Below are positions 47,991 through 60,008 of a stretch of 64,000 bases of DNA, one piece after another. Both the position numbers and the translations under genes were made by a program. The DNA is taken from NCBI GenBank assembly GCA_009809945.1, contig WTPW01000146.1, positions 379,042 to 443,041 on the forward strand. Direction: 5' to 3'. The notes beneath the pieces are model-generated. The model worked only from the letters and a program-made list of their open reading frames with translations, was not told the origin of the DNA and did no database searches. Each line of letters starts with the position of its first letter. The first letter of the stretch is position 1. The DNA is from Gigaspora margarita. Taxonomy: Eukaryota > Glomeromycota > Glomeromycetes > Diversisporales > Gigasporaceae.

Positions 47991-48307
47991 AGGTGGCAAT
48001 TTTTTCGCCGACAATCACTTCACCGACATAACATTTTACCGACAATTATTCACTGACAAGTTCATTTTACCGACAGTTTATTTCACCAAAGCTCATTTTA
48101 CTTACAAAGTAATTCTGGTCATTGTCGTTAGGGTCAGGGTAGGGTCAGGGTAAATTAGGGTTAAAGTTAGTATGCTTTTTAAAAAAAAACTTGTCAGTGA
48201 AATGAGCTTTGGTGAAACAAACTGTTGGTAATGAACTTGTCAGTGAATATTTGTCAGTGAAATGTTATGTCGGTGAAGTGATTGTTGGCGAAATAATATG
48301 GACCCAT
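47991..48307. mobile_element. Foldback MITE (TTTCGCCGACAATCACTTC family), copy 2, unsplit
   Basis: Arms of about 130 bp: TTTTCGCCGACAATCACTTC on the left is complementary to GAAGTGATTGTTGGCGAAAT on the right. Internal TCACTGACAA repeats and a central GGGTCAGGGTAGGGTCAGGG. It serves as the empty-site reference for the split copy at 36511-41396. Confidence 0.82.
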
Positions 48308-48497
48308 CCTATCCATGTCTATATCTATCAACAATACTACAAACAGATAAATTTTCAAAAAGAACTCATGCTACTATTGCAAAAAATTTTATAATTAAAT
48401 ATTCTCAATTGCAGTATATTAATATAATTGTTGGGTGCAACTTTATTATGCATATATAAAATATATATTTATCAATTATAATATTTCAAATAAATTA

Positions 48498-49028
48498 GTC
48501 CTGCGGGTCGATAGCATAGCGGTTATGCTCCCAGGATGCAAATCGAAGGTTGCCGGTTCAATTCCCCCTAGAGGCGTAATGGAAAAAACCAGCCGGTTAG
48601 GGAACTGAAACACTGTGGGAAAACAGGGACCCAGGATGTCTACGGACGGACTTAATTGGGCAGTTGCCGTTATCAAATCTGTGGCGGTGAAATGAAACAT
48701 GTTAGAGCCCGATTTGGAATAACCGAAGTCACAAGACGTACTGAGAGGCCGAAGTCTGAAAAGATACTTCAAGAACTTGTGGCGCCCGTATCCGGACCGC
48801 AACCATTTGTACCAATAATCAGCCGGCATGTCGATCCATGACGGAGTTTGTTGGGAGGATAAGGTTCGGTGCTGCGGCCGTGCTTGGGCATCTATAGTAA
48901 TAGACAGCCGGGTAATAGTCTAGCCAAAGTCTTTAATGTAATTTGTATGGCGGCCTTCGGGCAGCACTATGAAAGAAGTTAATAAAGCTAGCGCTAATGG
49001 TCGCTTATGTTATAAAAAAAAAATATAT
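48498..49028 (+). mobile_element. tRNA-derived SINE
   Basis: The head has pol III promoter boxes: an A-box-like TAGCATAGCGGTTATG near 48512 and B-box GGTTCAATTCC near 48555. The body, about 450 bp, is relatively G+C-rich and unrelated to the head. The tail is A-rich, then TA-rich (49012-49028). A perfect 17-bp duplication ATATTTCAAATAAATTA flanks it at 48481-48497 and 49029-49045. Such SINEs are mobilised by LINE machinery. Reading frames across it are incidental. The intact tail and duplication suggest a fairly recent insertion. At about 530 bp it is long for a SINE. Confidence 0.9.
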
Positions 49029-49289
49029 ATATTTCAAATAAATTATTTTTACTCCTATTATAATGGTAAGCAAAAAAAAAATAAAAAATAAAAAAATTAT
49101 TTCTAAAAATCAGCATAGCAAACATAAAAAAAATGTTGAATAGAACTATTTCTTTTACATTAAAATTCTACAATTAACATAATTGTACTTGTATAAGCAT
49201 ATAAAGCATATTACAAACAATTTTATTTATTAAATAATATGTGATGCTATGATAGTTATGATATTTAATCTGAACTTTGGAGTTCTTTC

Positions 49290-49497
49290 TACTGTTAGCT
49301 CTCTCTAATTCGAACCTCTCTAATCTGAACACTATTAAATTCTCTCTAATCCAAACAAAATACTTTAGAGCATTTGTAACTTTTATTATAGAGTTCGGAT
49401 TAGCTAATAATAGCTCTTTGAGAACTAAACCTAAAAATTTTTTACATATAAAAATTCTTAAAAAACATTTTTGAAGGAATATAGAGAGTTGACTGTA
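49290..49497. mobile_element. TA-flanked MITE (CTCTCTAATCCAAAC family), copy 1
   Basis: Ends TACTGTTAGCTCTCTCTAAT and AGAGAGTTGACTGTA; internal CTCTCTAATCCAAACAAAAT and GAGTTCGGATTAG. An inverted relative is at 51884-52089. pogo/Tc1-mariner-like by TA target and CAGT ends. Confidence 0.72.
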
Positions 49498-49576
49498 GTT
49501 AATTTTTAATAGTAATTGATATAGATTATTTTTTGCAATTTCTAACCAATGTATATATAAATGTTGTATTTTATAT

Positions 49577-50683
49577 TAATACTTGTATCAGGTGTTGACT
49601 TTTTAGCATGCATTAACTAATATAAGCAGATTTTTGGAATTTTTACTATTAAAAATTCCAAAAATATTTAACTATAAATAATGTTGATCCACTGGTCCAT
49701 TTTTGATAAAAAAATTACTGCATATTGCCAAAATATGTTTTCTCCAAAAATAGGCTAGCTCTCTTTTGGTCAAAAAACCCAAAAATGTCTTTGATCTAAA
49801 AATAAACTACCCTATAATTGATGATAGTTGCTATATAGTATAGTCAAAACTCTACTATGCAAACTGATTATAGTAACTTAAAAACTTATGCAGAAGATCA
49901 AATATACATATTCTGAAATTTCAACAAAATCAGAGAGCTTTTTACTAATTAGATTTTAATTTTTATGTTCTACAAAAAAATTAAAATTTTATTAACAAAA
50001 TAAATTCATTGAATTTAAAAATTAAAAGTCAAATAATGAAAAGTACTCAGAGTTTGATGAAACTTTTAGTATATATGTATTTCAGTTTTTCAAACAAGTT
50101 TAATTAAGTGCAAATTATCAATTTATATAATAGAATTTAGACTTTACTATTTGCAACTGAAAAAATCAATTATATCTGAAAATAAGCTATCCCAGGATTT
50201 TTTGTATTCAAAATCATCCAAAAAGGTAGATTATTTTTAGAAACATTAGCACTAATATATTCATCTCAATGAAACAATTTTAATGGATCCAAAATCATTA
50301 AAATTCAATCACAGGATTCTGATATAGATAGAGATGTGTATTACTTCAGGTGTTTTAGAATAGTTTAAACCAATTCTAAAACACCTGAAGTAAAACAAAT
50401 TATTAATGATATTGGGATCCTGTAATTGGATTTTGATATATTAGTTCTATTCGAATCATCTCAGCAAGATGAAGATTTTGGTAGTTGTTATATAGTAATG
50501 GGCTAGTGAATCAAAAATTATTCATTGTTCAGGATTTTTGGAATTTTTAATAGTAAATTCCAAAAATATAATGATATGATATGTGATTAATATTGATTGA
50601 CCTAAAATAAACTCTAATTCTTCCCAGATTTTTGCCCTAATCCTATTCTAAATTAGGTCAATTAACATCTAATACAAGCATTA
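49577..50683. mobile_element. TIR element (TAATACTTGTAT ends) with shared module
   Basis: The left end TTAATACTTGTATCAGGTGT and the right end (reading inward) TAATGCTTGTATTAGATGTT. It contains the AAATAAGC-type repeat (49740-49860, 50160-50245) and the shared palindromic module at 50255-50530, whose centre has CAGGTGTTTTAGAAT / ATTCTAAAACACCTG arms. Target duplication unclear. Confidence 0.65.
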
Positions 50684-51883
50684 GTCTGAGATATAATATA
50701 TATATTGATTGCAAAATTTAGATTTTTAAGTTAATAATAATTAGTATTAATAAATAAGTTTTATTGCCAATTTATTGTTTGTTATTTGAATTTTATAGTA
50801 TTTATTTTTATTTTATCCTAAAAATGTTTTAAAGTATTTAAAATAAGATAATAATATTTTGTATTATTTCTTAAATTAAATCAATTTGGAATTGGTTTAT
50901 ACTATTTTTTATTAATTTAGGAATAAACTAGGTTAATTTTTAATACAATTGTATACATATATTATATTAAATGATATAAAATAAAAAATAAAAACTTTTA
51001 CTAAAATGCAGTTATATATATTATATTATTTCAAAATCAAACTAGCCTATTAATTAGAACACAATACTCTAAAAAAAAGGCTCTACACTTTTAAAACCCT
51101 TTTCTAAGCCTTAACTCTAGCATTAAATACTAACTCTATTATTAAAAATTTGAGCAAGAAATTTTATATACAGAAAACTTTAAAAATCTATAAAATAGAA
51201 TAGGTACAAAACTACTATAAATGTGTTTTATAACTTAATATATAGTATAGAAATAACAAATTTGCTTGCAAAAAGTTATATAATATATTTAAAACAATAT
51301 TTATAAAATTTTATTTGATTTTTTGAAATAATATTCTTTTAGATTTATATTTTGTTTTTAAATAATAAATTATAATAAATAATTATATTTTATATTTGTA
51401 TAAAGGTAAAACTAATCTATTTTTATAAAATCAAAGAAAATTAAAATTTTAAATTTTAAATTTTTTTAAATATATTTATCCCAAATTATTATTAAAATTT
51501 TTATTTTAAGTTTTACTAAATATAAAAAATGTTTCTCAAAAAAAATTGTTTAAAATTGGTTAAAAAGTATTATATTTATATGGGTGAAGTTAATAAAAAA
51601 CAGGCAAATTGTTTTTAATAACTTTTTTTTAAAAATTTGAATTGAAATATTTTAGCAATTATCAAATTAAATTTAATATTTTTTATTTTAATTTTATAAC
51701 TATATAGATTTAGAATAAAAAAAGCTTTATTGGATTTGGTTTATAATTGTTAAGATATTTTATTCTAAAGTTTAAAAACTTTTACTTAGAAAATATTTGA
51801 CTGTTTTCTATTGACCTCCTCCTATATATTTAAATTATTATTAATATGTTAAAAATCTTTAATTTTGAATAATTTTAATCTAC
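50684..51883. other. Very AT-rich spacer
   Basis: No reading frame, repeat border or RNA gene recognised apart from words shared with 41990-42060. Confidence 0.5.
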
Positions 51884-52089
51884 TATAGTCAACTCTTTCT
51901 AATCCAAACTGCCAGGACTGCTTTTTTTTACTATGTAAATTTGGAAAAGTTCAGTTTTCAAAAATTTATATATGGCTAATCTGAACTTTATAATAAAATT
52001 TACAAACGTTCTAGATAATTTGGTTCAGTTTAAAGAGAGTTTAATAGTGTTCAGTTTAGAGAGTTTTGGATTAGAGAGAGGCAACTGTA
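51884..52089. mobile_element. TA-flanked MITE (CTCTCTAATCCAAAC family), copy 2
   Basis: The left end TATAGTCAACTCTTTCTAAT and the right end (reading inward) TACAGTTGCCTCTCTCTAAT. The interior is the complement of copy 1 (GGCTAATCTGAACTTTATAA). Confidence 0.72.
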
Positions 52090-52536
52090 ATCTGTTTTTA
52101 ATAATTTAACTAACAAAATAATTGTCTTAGTGAAGCAATTCTAAAATTGTTAAAATTTGATCATAGGATTCTAAAATTAATAAAAATTTTAAATTATTAT
52201 TAATCATGAGATTTTGTAATTGGAATATAGTTATTTTAGACTCAATAGAACCATCTTATTTAGCAATTATTTTGGTTGTTAAATCATCCAAACTAGAGCT
52301 GCAGACATTAGAATATCAATGAAAATATACTATGACGTTTGACATGATGTATGTGATGTGACGTTTAAGGGTAGAGACATTTATCACCTGATTTTTTAGG
52401 GGAGAGGGGGGGTCAGGCAAAATCAGGTGCTATGTAGTATCACTTAGATAGCCAATCAAATTAATCAAATTATTCGATATATATTTTTTGTGAATAACGG
52501 TAGTACCCGGTCCATACATTAAATAGTTTAATTGAT

Positions 52537-53060
52537 GATCCAGATAAGATCAGCAGAATTACTATATTGGGACAATAGTATATTTTGGGGATAAGTACAA
52601 TATAAATTTTTATTATATACTTCAATCTGAGGGGGTCAAATGAAAAGTAATTTTTTTATTAAGTTAACAATACATGTCAATTAATTGAAAGTTGTAGAGC
52701 TCGTCGAGACGCATCTAACGGTGGTTAGATCATCCAAATCGGCCCAGTGGATGGCGTGATATTATTAAAAAACGATTGGCCGACTATGTAAAATCTCTAT
52801 GTAAACAATATAGAGATTTTACATAGTCGGCCAATTGTTTTTTAATAATATCTCGCCATCCACTNGGCCNATTTGGATGATCTAACCACCGTTAGATGCG
52901 TCTCGACGAGCTCTACAACTTTCAATTAATCGACATGTATCGTTAACTTAATAAAAAAATTACTTTCATTTGACTCCGCTCAGATTGAAGTATATAGTTA
53001 ATATCATAGGAATTTTGCCCCAATTTCTAATATAGAAATTCTGCTGATCTTATCTGGATC
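52537..53060. repeat. Near-perfect 524-bp palindrome (foldback element)
   Basis: The left arm starts GATCCAGATAAGATCAGCAG and the right arm ends CTGCTGATCTTATCTGGATC; the centre is near 52798 with almost no spacer. Arms are about 260 bp and highly similar. Flanked by near-identical direct repeats ATTAAATAGTTTAATT (52518) and ATTAAATAGTTTTAATT (53065), which may be a duplication of the target. Two undetermined bases fall in the right arm (52865 and 52870). Arms include CGTCGAGACGCATCTAACGG and CCAAATCGGCCCAGTGGATG, reminiscent of the shared module. Confidence 0.85.
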
Positions 53061-53424
53061 AGCAATTAAATAGTTTTAATTACATAGAACTTCCATGTAG
53101 AATATCAGAAATTTTTTAACATTTGAACTCATGAATAGTACCCATGTCTTTAGAGTACTATAGTCTAGTGCCAACGACTTTTAATCTAAGTATATGTGTA
53201 CGTACGTACGTACATTCTGTAGTATTTATTTTTTTCTACCAAAAAAGAAAAATATACATATAAAAACCAATATTGCTATGTAACACTAATTTAAACTTTT
53301 TTTTTGCCTTTATTTGCGATCTTGATCTTAAGCTGCAATTTTGGAGTAAATTGAAATTGGTAAGTATAGTTTTATATAATTTTTAATCCAACTTTAACTA
53401 TTACTTACTATTCATTCTAAAACT

Positions 53425-55850
53425 TTAATCCAAGACATAACCAAGAGCAATGGCAGTAGCAATAGATTCGTGATTAGTTATTCCAAGCGAAGACGAAAGC
53501 ATAGAGAAGTCTTCAACAGTAACTAAATTTGATCTAGATTTCTTCTTGCCTGGTCATCTACCCCGAGTGCTAGGATGTGCAAACTTTTGATGCTTGGTTA
53601 GAAAGGAAATTGTTGAAAAATATTTTTTGCAAAAGTACAACAGTGTCTAACATAATTTTCTGAAGAAAGAAATGGAAGGTAAGCATCATATGATAGTATT
53701 TTAATAGAATTAAAATACTCTAAAGTGTGAATCGCATTCAAGTAGTGACCATCTTTTCCTTTAATTAATAGAGGTAAAACCCATTGCTTGCACTCAATAA
53801 TATAGCAGTCTTCTCAGCCCGTTTAGGAGAACAGCATAATAAATTATTACATTTTCGGATATCTAAAGAATATCAATATAGGTTACAATGACTTCAATCC
53901 AAGACCATGGCACAGATAAGTTGTTATTATTTTCATCGTTGCTTTTACTATTTTCCTCATATTTTTTGTTTTCTAACTCATTTTTGTTTATTGAAGATGA
54001 TATATTCAAAAAAGGGTTTGTTTGTCCATCAACATATTCAGCAAAAACTGGCTTTCCATAAATAAGATCTTTTTTCCACAAATCAGCAAGGGCTTGGCCA
54101 GCATAATGAAAATTTTGAAGCCCAAGCTCATAGTTCTGCACATTTCCTTGAGAATCCAAATGATTTCCAAAATGATCAATCGGTAAAGTAATCCCAGCAA
54201 CTTTTTTGATAATAATGACATGTTTTGTTCTACTAGATTATACGCTGATTGGCCCGGAGCATGAGTACGAATTGTCAAATAATCTAAATTTAAACAACGA
54301 AATAATTTACAGTATTGAACAATATTTTTGAAATGCCACAGATTTTCATCTGGCCCACTATCTACCAGAAGAACCCACAATGGTTTGACTCATCATTACA
54401 TCTAAAAACCCCATCAAACCTTCTACTAGATACTAATAATAAAATGTCTGTTATATGTGTAGCAGATGAAGAACAAAAGTGCCACTGTGCTCTAATAAAA
54501 ATTGAAAGTTGACCAACTCGCAACGATTCATCAGTTTCCTTTGGATTAATTAACAAATAAACAGAGGGTACAAGTTTTTGTGAAGGCCCGATTAGAAAAT
54601 CATGATCAGGTACTGACACGGGCTCAAGAATTGTTTGCATTATCTCAAAATGTCTTTCTACAGCAGGAATGCTAACAGATACCTTTGCTTTGTCATCCTG
54701 CGACAGTATAAAGGATTGATTAGCAAAGACAGAGGCAAAATTTCAGGTATTTTTTACTAATGCCAAACAATAGTGCACATCGACATGATCCCTTTTTTCA
54801 TTCTGGCTAACTTCTGCAATTAGGATCATGTTATAAAAGTTCCAAACTTATATTACATGTAATTTTATGAGGGCTGTTAATGGAGTACTCTAGATAATAA
54901 TAAAATATATAATACTCCAGGGGTGGGTTATATGTTTTATTATAATCCGGAGTACTCCATTAACAGCCCTAGTTCCAGTAAATTAGAAATCATGTAATTT
55001 GCTATGTTATATAAGAATACCGGCTTCATTCTTGAAAACTAATTTACTGGAAATTAATATAAAATTATGGTAATTTACGACCCTACCTGCAATTCCAACT
55101 AGAGCCAGGTGATGGTGAGCTTTTGCTGAAAGAGTATGATTATTTTGGGGCAAAATATAATTCGTGTAGTAGTACATGACAAATACTTATTGTATTTTTT
55201 CTTCTAATGAACTACGGAGGTGATTAATAGTTCTGACTTTTATAATTTCATGCCGTCTTTGAGCATCAGCCTCTCTAAATTTGATACAGGAGTATATGTG
55301 ATCGTGCAGATCCAAGTAGTCAAAAAGCAAGGAGGATGGCCAGGAGAATCATACCTTATGACCAGTTGCTCTTCTTCAAGTAAATTTTTTTTTCTTTGGA
55401 TTTTCTTTGACTTGCCGCGTGTCTTTTTAAATTTTTTTAATCGAATATCTTGAACTTTAATGCTTTTTTTTACATCAGAAATCTGGGAAGAAAAATTTTT
55501 ACGAAATTCAGAATTAGAAGTAATTCTTGCTATATCTTGTAATTCATTCAATTCATTTTCTAACTCTTTTTTTTTAGTAGTTGCTGCTTTTTGTACAATG
55601 GCATTGTAATGAATTTGCTCATCAGATATTGGTCGTTCAATTACTAATGATAGCAATGACAATTGTAATAGTTGGGATTGCCTACTTGGAACATGTGTTA
55701 TACACCCACGCAATTGTACTGGGGTATTTAGATATCTCGATATTTTATCTTCGATCTCTTCTTTAGAAATTTTTTAACCTACTTCCACTCATTGTTGCAT
55801 TCTTCACATAGAACTTTTTTATCAAGAGTTAGAGAACCTAATGAAGCCAT
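53425..55850 (-). pseudogene. Transposase-like gene (VDSGPDEN type) with C-terminal zinc finger, broken
   Basis: Minus-strand coding similarity runs from an ATG at 55848-55850 (MASLGSLTLDKKVLCEECNN) to a stop at 53425-53427. In order: a coiled, basic segment (KKKELENELNELQDIARITS, 55240-55713); TNYILPQNNHTLSAKAHHHL near 55120-55180; SIPAVERHFEIMQTILEPVS and QKLVPSVYLLINPKE near 54530-54700; WVLLVDSGPDEN and RTHAPGQSAYNLVEQNM near 54200-54370; LDSQGNVQNYELGLQNFHYA, then EYVDGQTNPF near 54020-54160; and a CC...H-H finger with LTKHQKFAH near 53600. At least four stops or frame changes interrupt it, and two small foldbacks sit in 54870-55047. The acidic GPDEN motif suggests an RNase-H/DDE-type transposase, but the superfamily is not certain. 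It could instead be a multicopy host family. Confidence 0.75.
54870..54970. mobile_element. 101-bp foldback MITE inside the transposase-like pseudogene
   Basis: Arms AGGGCTGTTAATGGAGTACT and AGTACTCCATTAACAGCCCT. A second, smaller hairpin (TTCCAGTAAATTAG / CTAATTTACTGGAA, 54973-55047) follows at once. Both separate coding segments of the pseudogene. Confidence 0.75.
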
Positions 55851-57262
55851 CTTATAATAGGCGAATGCATTAGTAAATTTTGAAATGTGTTTTGAGAATC
55901 TTTATATACATATTTTTTATTAAAATTTGGTATAGAAAGGAATGTTTGCATTTTTTGATCATATTTTAATGCTTAAAAAATAATCGCGAATTTGAATCGT
56001 ACGATGGTAAAATTTTTTATTTCTTTTTATTTTATTTTATTTTGATTACATAATAATAAATCAGTTTTCTTTTAATGCCTGATTCTGTGTTTTTTCTCAC
56101 CATCTGCGAAACTTCTATTTTTTTAGGTTGCTTTTTCTGCATCATTTTTTCTGTAGCATTTTTTTTACCCGAGTGCATGTTACGGTTTTCTTTTATTCTT
56201 GTTAACCCATAGTTTTGGCTTACTATATTCTTTTAAAGATTAATCTTTTTTTTTGTCTACTAATTATATAGTACCTAGCTCTGCGCTTGGCACTAAGCTT
56301 AAAAAGTACCATGCCGACGTTTGCAGAATCCTACCAAGAAAGCTTAAAAAGGGTTAGAATATTTCCTGGAGTTGGCTAGTCACTTCTAATTTAAGTTGCC
56401 ATGAATAATAGTATAAAATAGTTATTGTTTTAAGTATCATTTTTGTTTTTCTTTTATAACTAATATTTTTTTTTATCTTTTGAAATAATTAGTTCAGTTT
56501 TCAGATAGTTATTATTGCACTTTACAAAAAGATGCGGTCTTTGCAGGATGCCATGTTGAAATTTGGAATTTTACTAATTTCAAACAAACCTTTTAAATGT
56601 GCATCATAGTATTAACGATGATTTATTTAATTGGTTGAAACTAATCAAAAATATGATTAACAGACAATATCGAATCAGAAATTTCCTCGACGATATTCAC
56701 AAAAATGTAGAGCCATATCTTTTTGAGACGCTATAAGGAATTGCTTCTGCTTTAATTGAGAATCGAATTATCCTTATGCCAAAATTTTAGCGTGTATATA
56801 GCATGATGCTCACAAATGCATGTGTACGAATTAACCCGAATATATACAAATGTATGTGCATGAATATATGTATATAAATGTGCAATAGCATAATTCTAAT
56901 ATAATAAAAGCAAGCTTGTTTCGATGCCAAAATTATAAAAATAATTCTTTATTAATGCTATCCTTTACATATTATCTTTTATACATAACTATTTATGGCT
57001 GAATGGATTTACTGTAAATGTGCATATATGAGCCCAGGTTTATTTTATTCTACCAGTTTTTAGAGACCCCGAGTCTAGTACATGCCAAGAGATTATTTTT
57101 CATGAAAAGACCAGATCTAAAATGTATATACAATTGATTCTGTAGTTCACAGACATGTCTAAATTCGTAGTGGGTCTATTTTGGAGTATACACACATTTA
57201 TAGTATGTTATTAATGAATTGCACAGTTTGAGTTTAACAGATTAAAATTAGGTTGTATATAC
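55851..57262. other. Spacer, no gene seen
   Basis: T-rich tracts, and a fragment at about 57065-57090 of the GAGTCTAGTACATG family (main copies at 45614-46016 and 57263-57485). Confidence 0.5.
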
Positions 57263-57485
57263 TATAAACTGCTGCCATATAGAAGACCTGGACCCTACCA
57301 ATATTAAATCTAAAATTCAGGTCTAGTACATGGGCGGAGAGTTTTACAATTAGAAAGAAAATTTTAAAAAGCGTGTATGTTTTTTATTTATAGTGGGCAG
57401 TCTAGATATAAAAAAAACCATGATTCACAACCAGGTCTAGTGCATAAGGATCTTATATCTGGGGATATACAGCCTAAATATAATG
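57263..57485. mobile_element. Relative of the TIR element at 45614-46016
   Basis: Starts TATAAACTGCTGCCATATAG and contains CAGGTCTAGTACATGGGCGG, the AGAGTTT.ACAATTAGAA block and GATCTTATATCTGGGG in the same order as the first copy. It lacks the nested hAT MITE. The right border is approximate. Confidence 0.65.
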
Positions 57486-57904
57486 TACCAGTACATATTT
57501 GATATTTTTATAATTAATATATTAACCAATCAGATTTCGTTATATTACAGGTGGGGGGAGGGGGATAGGCCTCTTATTAGCCTTAATCAACTGATAAATA
57601 TCTCTACTCTAATATGATTATATATAAATTTTATATGATGTGAAAGTGATGTACTACCTTGAACCTTCTAAATATCTGCATCTCTAATCCAAACAGATCA
57701 ATAACCAAAAATTCTTTATTGTTTAATATTTTTAATATTTTTGATATAATTTTATGGGTTTAAGAATTCTGTGCACCTGCATGGTCGTGTATTCCTGTGA
57801 TCATCCAATCAAAACTAATCACGTGAACATGTGATCAACTGTTTGTAACTAGCTAATTAGCATCAATTAAAATTGTACAGTGCATACAACCTAGAAACAG
57901 ATAC

Positions 57905-60000
57905 AGGGTGTAGGTGAGATTTTCTGGGTCATGTGATAGACTGATCTCTGATTCAGGTCAGGACTGATCTCCTGTCTAGATCAGGTCATGTGATCATATG
58001 GGACTTTCCTGTTTTACAGATCAACATAAAAAAAATAAATACACGATCATTTTTTTTTAACCAACCTTTTTTTTTTTTTAACATCGCCATTTGTCGTTAG
58101 TGTTGTTACTTCTTCAGTTTTTTCTTTGGTTTTCAGTTTACTTTTTTTTCTTCTATTGTTGTTTTGTCATATCTTTGAATTTCTTGTACTGCAATTTCAT
58201 TTGTAGTTTTTTTTTCTATAGTGCCATCATTTCGTCTTCTCTTGCTGCCATTTCTCTTGCTGCCATCTCTTGCTGCCATTTCTCTTGCTACCATTTTTCT
58301 TGCTATCGTTTCTCTTGCTGCTGTTTCTCTTGTCACTATTTCTCTTGCTGCTGTTTCTCTTGCTGCTGTTTCTCTTGCCATTTCTCTTCTTTTGCTGTTT
58401 CTCTTCTCTTGCCGTTTCTCTTCTCTTGCTGTTTCTCTTCTCTTGCCATTTCTCTTCCCTTGTCGTTTCTCTTCTCTTGCCATTTCTTTTGCTATTTCTC
58501 TTGCCATTAATATTTCGCTAGGTGTCATAGTGCTGTAATTGTTGTTAATAGGTGGGTTATAGTTAGATAAGGGATAGAGTTAGTGGTTAGATTGTAGTAT
58601 TAAGGTTATTATTAGTGCGGGGTTAGATAGTTGTGTAAGATTAGGATAGAGGTATTAAGGTTAGTATTAGTGCGGGTTTGAGTTTGTAAATAAAGATAAT
58701 TAAGCAAATATATACATACCATCTTGTCTTTTTGTACCTTTTTCTTCTAATCGTAAACTCTTCTATGAATAAAGTGGGTTTAAAGTATTATAAAATAAAA
58801 AAATAATTTAAAATAAACAATAGTTTAAATAATAAAATAAATAAAGGCGAATTAACAAAAAATAAAAAAATAATTAAAATTAAACTGAATTTTTAATAAA
58901 AAAATCAAGAAAAATAAAAAATAATTTAAAATACCTGTAAATAAAATAATTTAAAATAAAATAATTTAAAAATGTTTTTTTTTTAAATTATTTTATTTAA
59001 TTTTTTTTTTATTTAAATCGTTTATATTTATTTAAATAAATTAAAAATTAAACGATTTAAAAAAATAAAAAAAAATAATTTAAACGAATTTAAAATTTAT
59101 TTTTTTTTAATTCGTTTAAATTTTTTTTATTTTATAAATACTTTTTTTTTTAAATTATTTTATTTATTTTTTTTTTATTTAATTATTTTTTTTATTTTAT
59201 AAATTCATTTTTTTTTAAATTAACTTATTTTTTTTATTTAAATTCATTTTAATTTTAATTGTTTTTTATTTTTTTCTTATTCATTTTATTATTTTTAAAT
59301 TATTTTATTTATTAATTTGTTTATTTATTTTAATTTATTTTCAAATTATTCATTTTTAAAATTACTTTTTTATTTTATAACCCATAAAAGAATTTCAATT
59401 ACCAGTACAATTATTCAGAAGAAGAGGGTACATATATATTTTATTTTTTAATTATCTTTCTTTACATTATATCAAACGCGCACTAATACTAACTTTAACT
59501 ATACTAACTAAAACTCAAACCCGACTAATACTAATCTTAATACTAATCCCGCATTACAAACTAACCTCTACCCTAATCTCATATGACTATATAGCCCTAT
59601 TATCTAACACTAACTCTAGCAAAATGTTAAGATGAAATGACGAAACAAGACACTATAGAAAAAAAGAAAAAACTACAAATAAAACGGCAGTACAAGAAAA
59701 TCAAAGATGCGATGAAACAAGACAACTGCACCTTACCTACAACAGGTGAAAATACAATAACAGCAATTGCAACACTAAACTGATGATGAAACCAAGAATA
59801 AAACTCAAGACGGCGAAATGAGGCAACAATAACGACGATGCGGTGATACTAAAATAAAGGTTGGTAGTGTAAAAAAAAAAGATCTGTGTATTTTTTTTTA
59901 TATTAATTTGTGAAACAGAAAAGTGGCTATATGATCATGTGATCTGACCTAGATCAGAGATCGATCGATCATATGACCTAGAAAATCTCACCTACACCCT
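57905..60000. mobile_element. 2.1-kb foldback element with arms of about 1 kb
   Basis: The left end AGGGTGTAGGTGAGATTTTC matches the right end (reading inward) exactly for 20 bases. Pairing continues inwards: TTTCTTGTACTGC and TTTGTAGTTTTTT (58170-58220 / 59640-59700), then TAGTATTAGTGCGGG/CCCG..CTAATACTAA (58650-58680 / 59520-59560), then GTACC...TTCTTCT (58735 / 59430), to an AT-only centre (58790-59360). TA at both borders may be the target. No enzyme gene. The left arm alone carries an expanded 15-bp repeat. Confidence 0.8.
58240..58520. repeat. 15-bp repeat array in one arm of the foldback
   Basis: About 18 units of TCTCTTGCTGCTGTT type. On the minus strand it gives an open frame of 131 residues with a five-residue period (RETAA, REMAR, EEKRQ), rich in K, R and E. 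I consider this frame a by-product of the repeat rather than a demonstrated gene. The opposite arm has no such array at the matching place (about 59630). Confidence 0.8.
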
Positions 60001-60008
60001 AGCACTCT

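Noticed and set aside
48498-48575. Functional tRNA gene
   Set aside because: Pol III boxes are present but the acceptor and anticodon arms do not fold properly; it is the SINE head.
48476-48841. Two overlapping frames on opposite strands of 117 and 61 residues
   Set aside because: Both lie on the tRNA-derived SINE.
58133-58528. 131-residue K/R/E-rich protein
   Set aside because: Explained by the 15-bp array in one arm of a foldback; kept only as a finding, not called as a gene.
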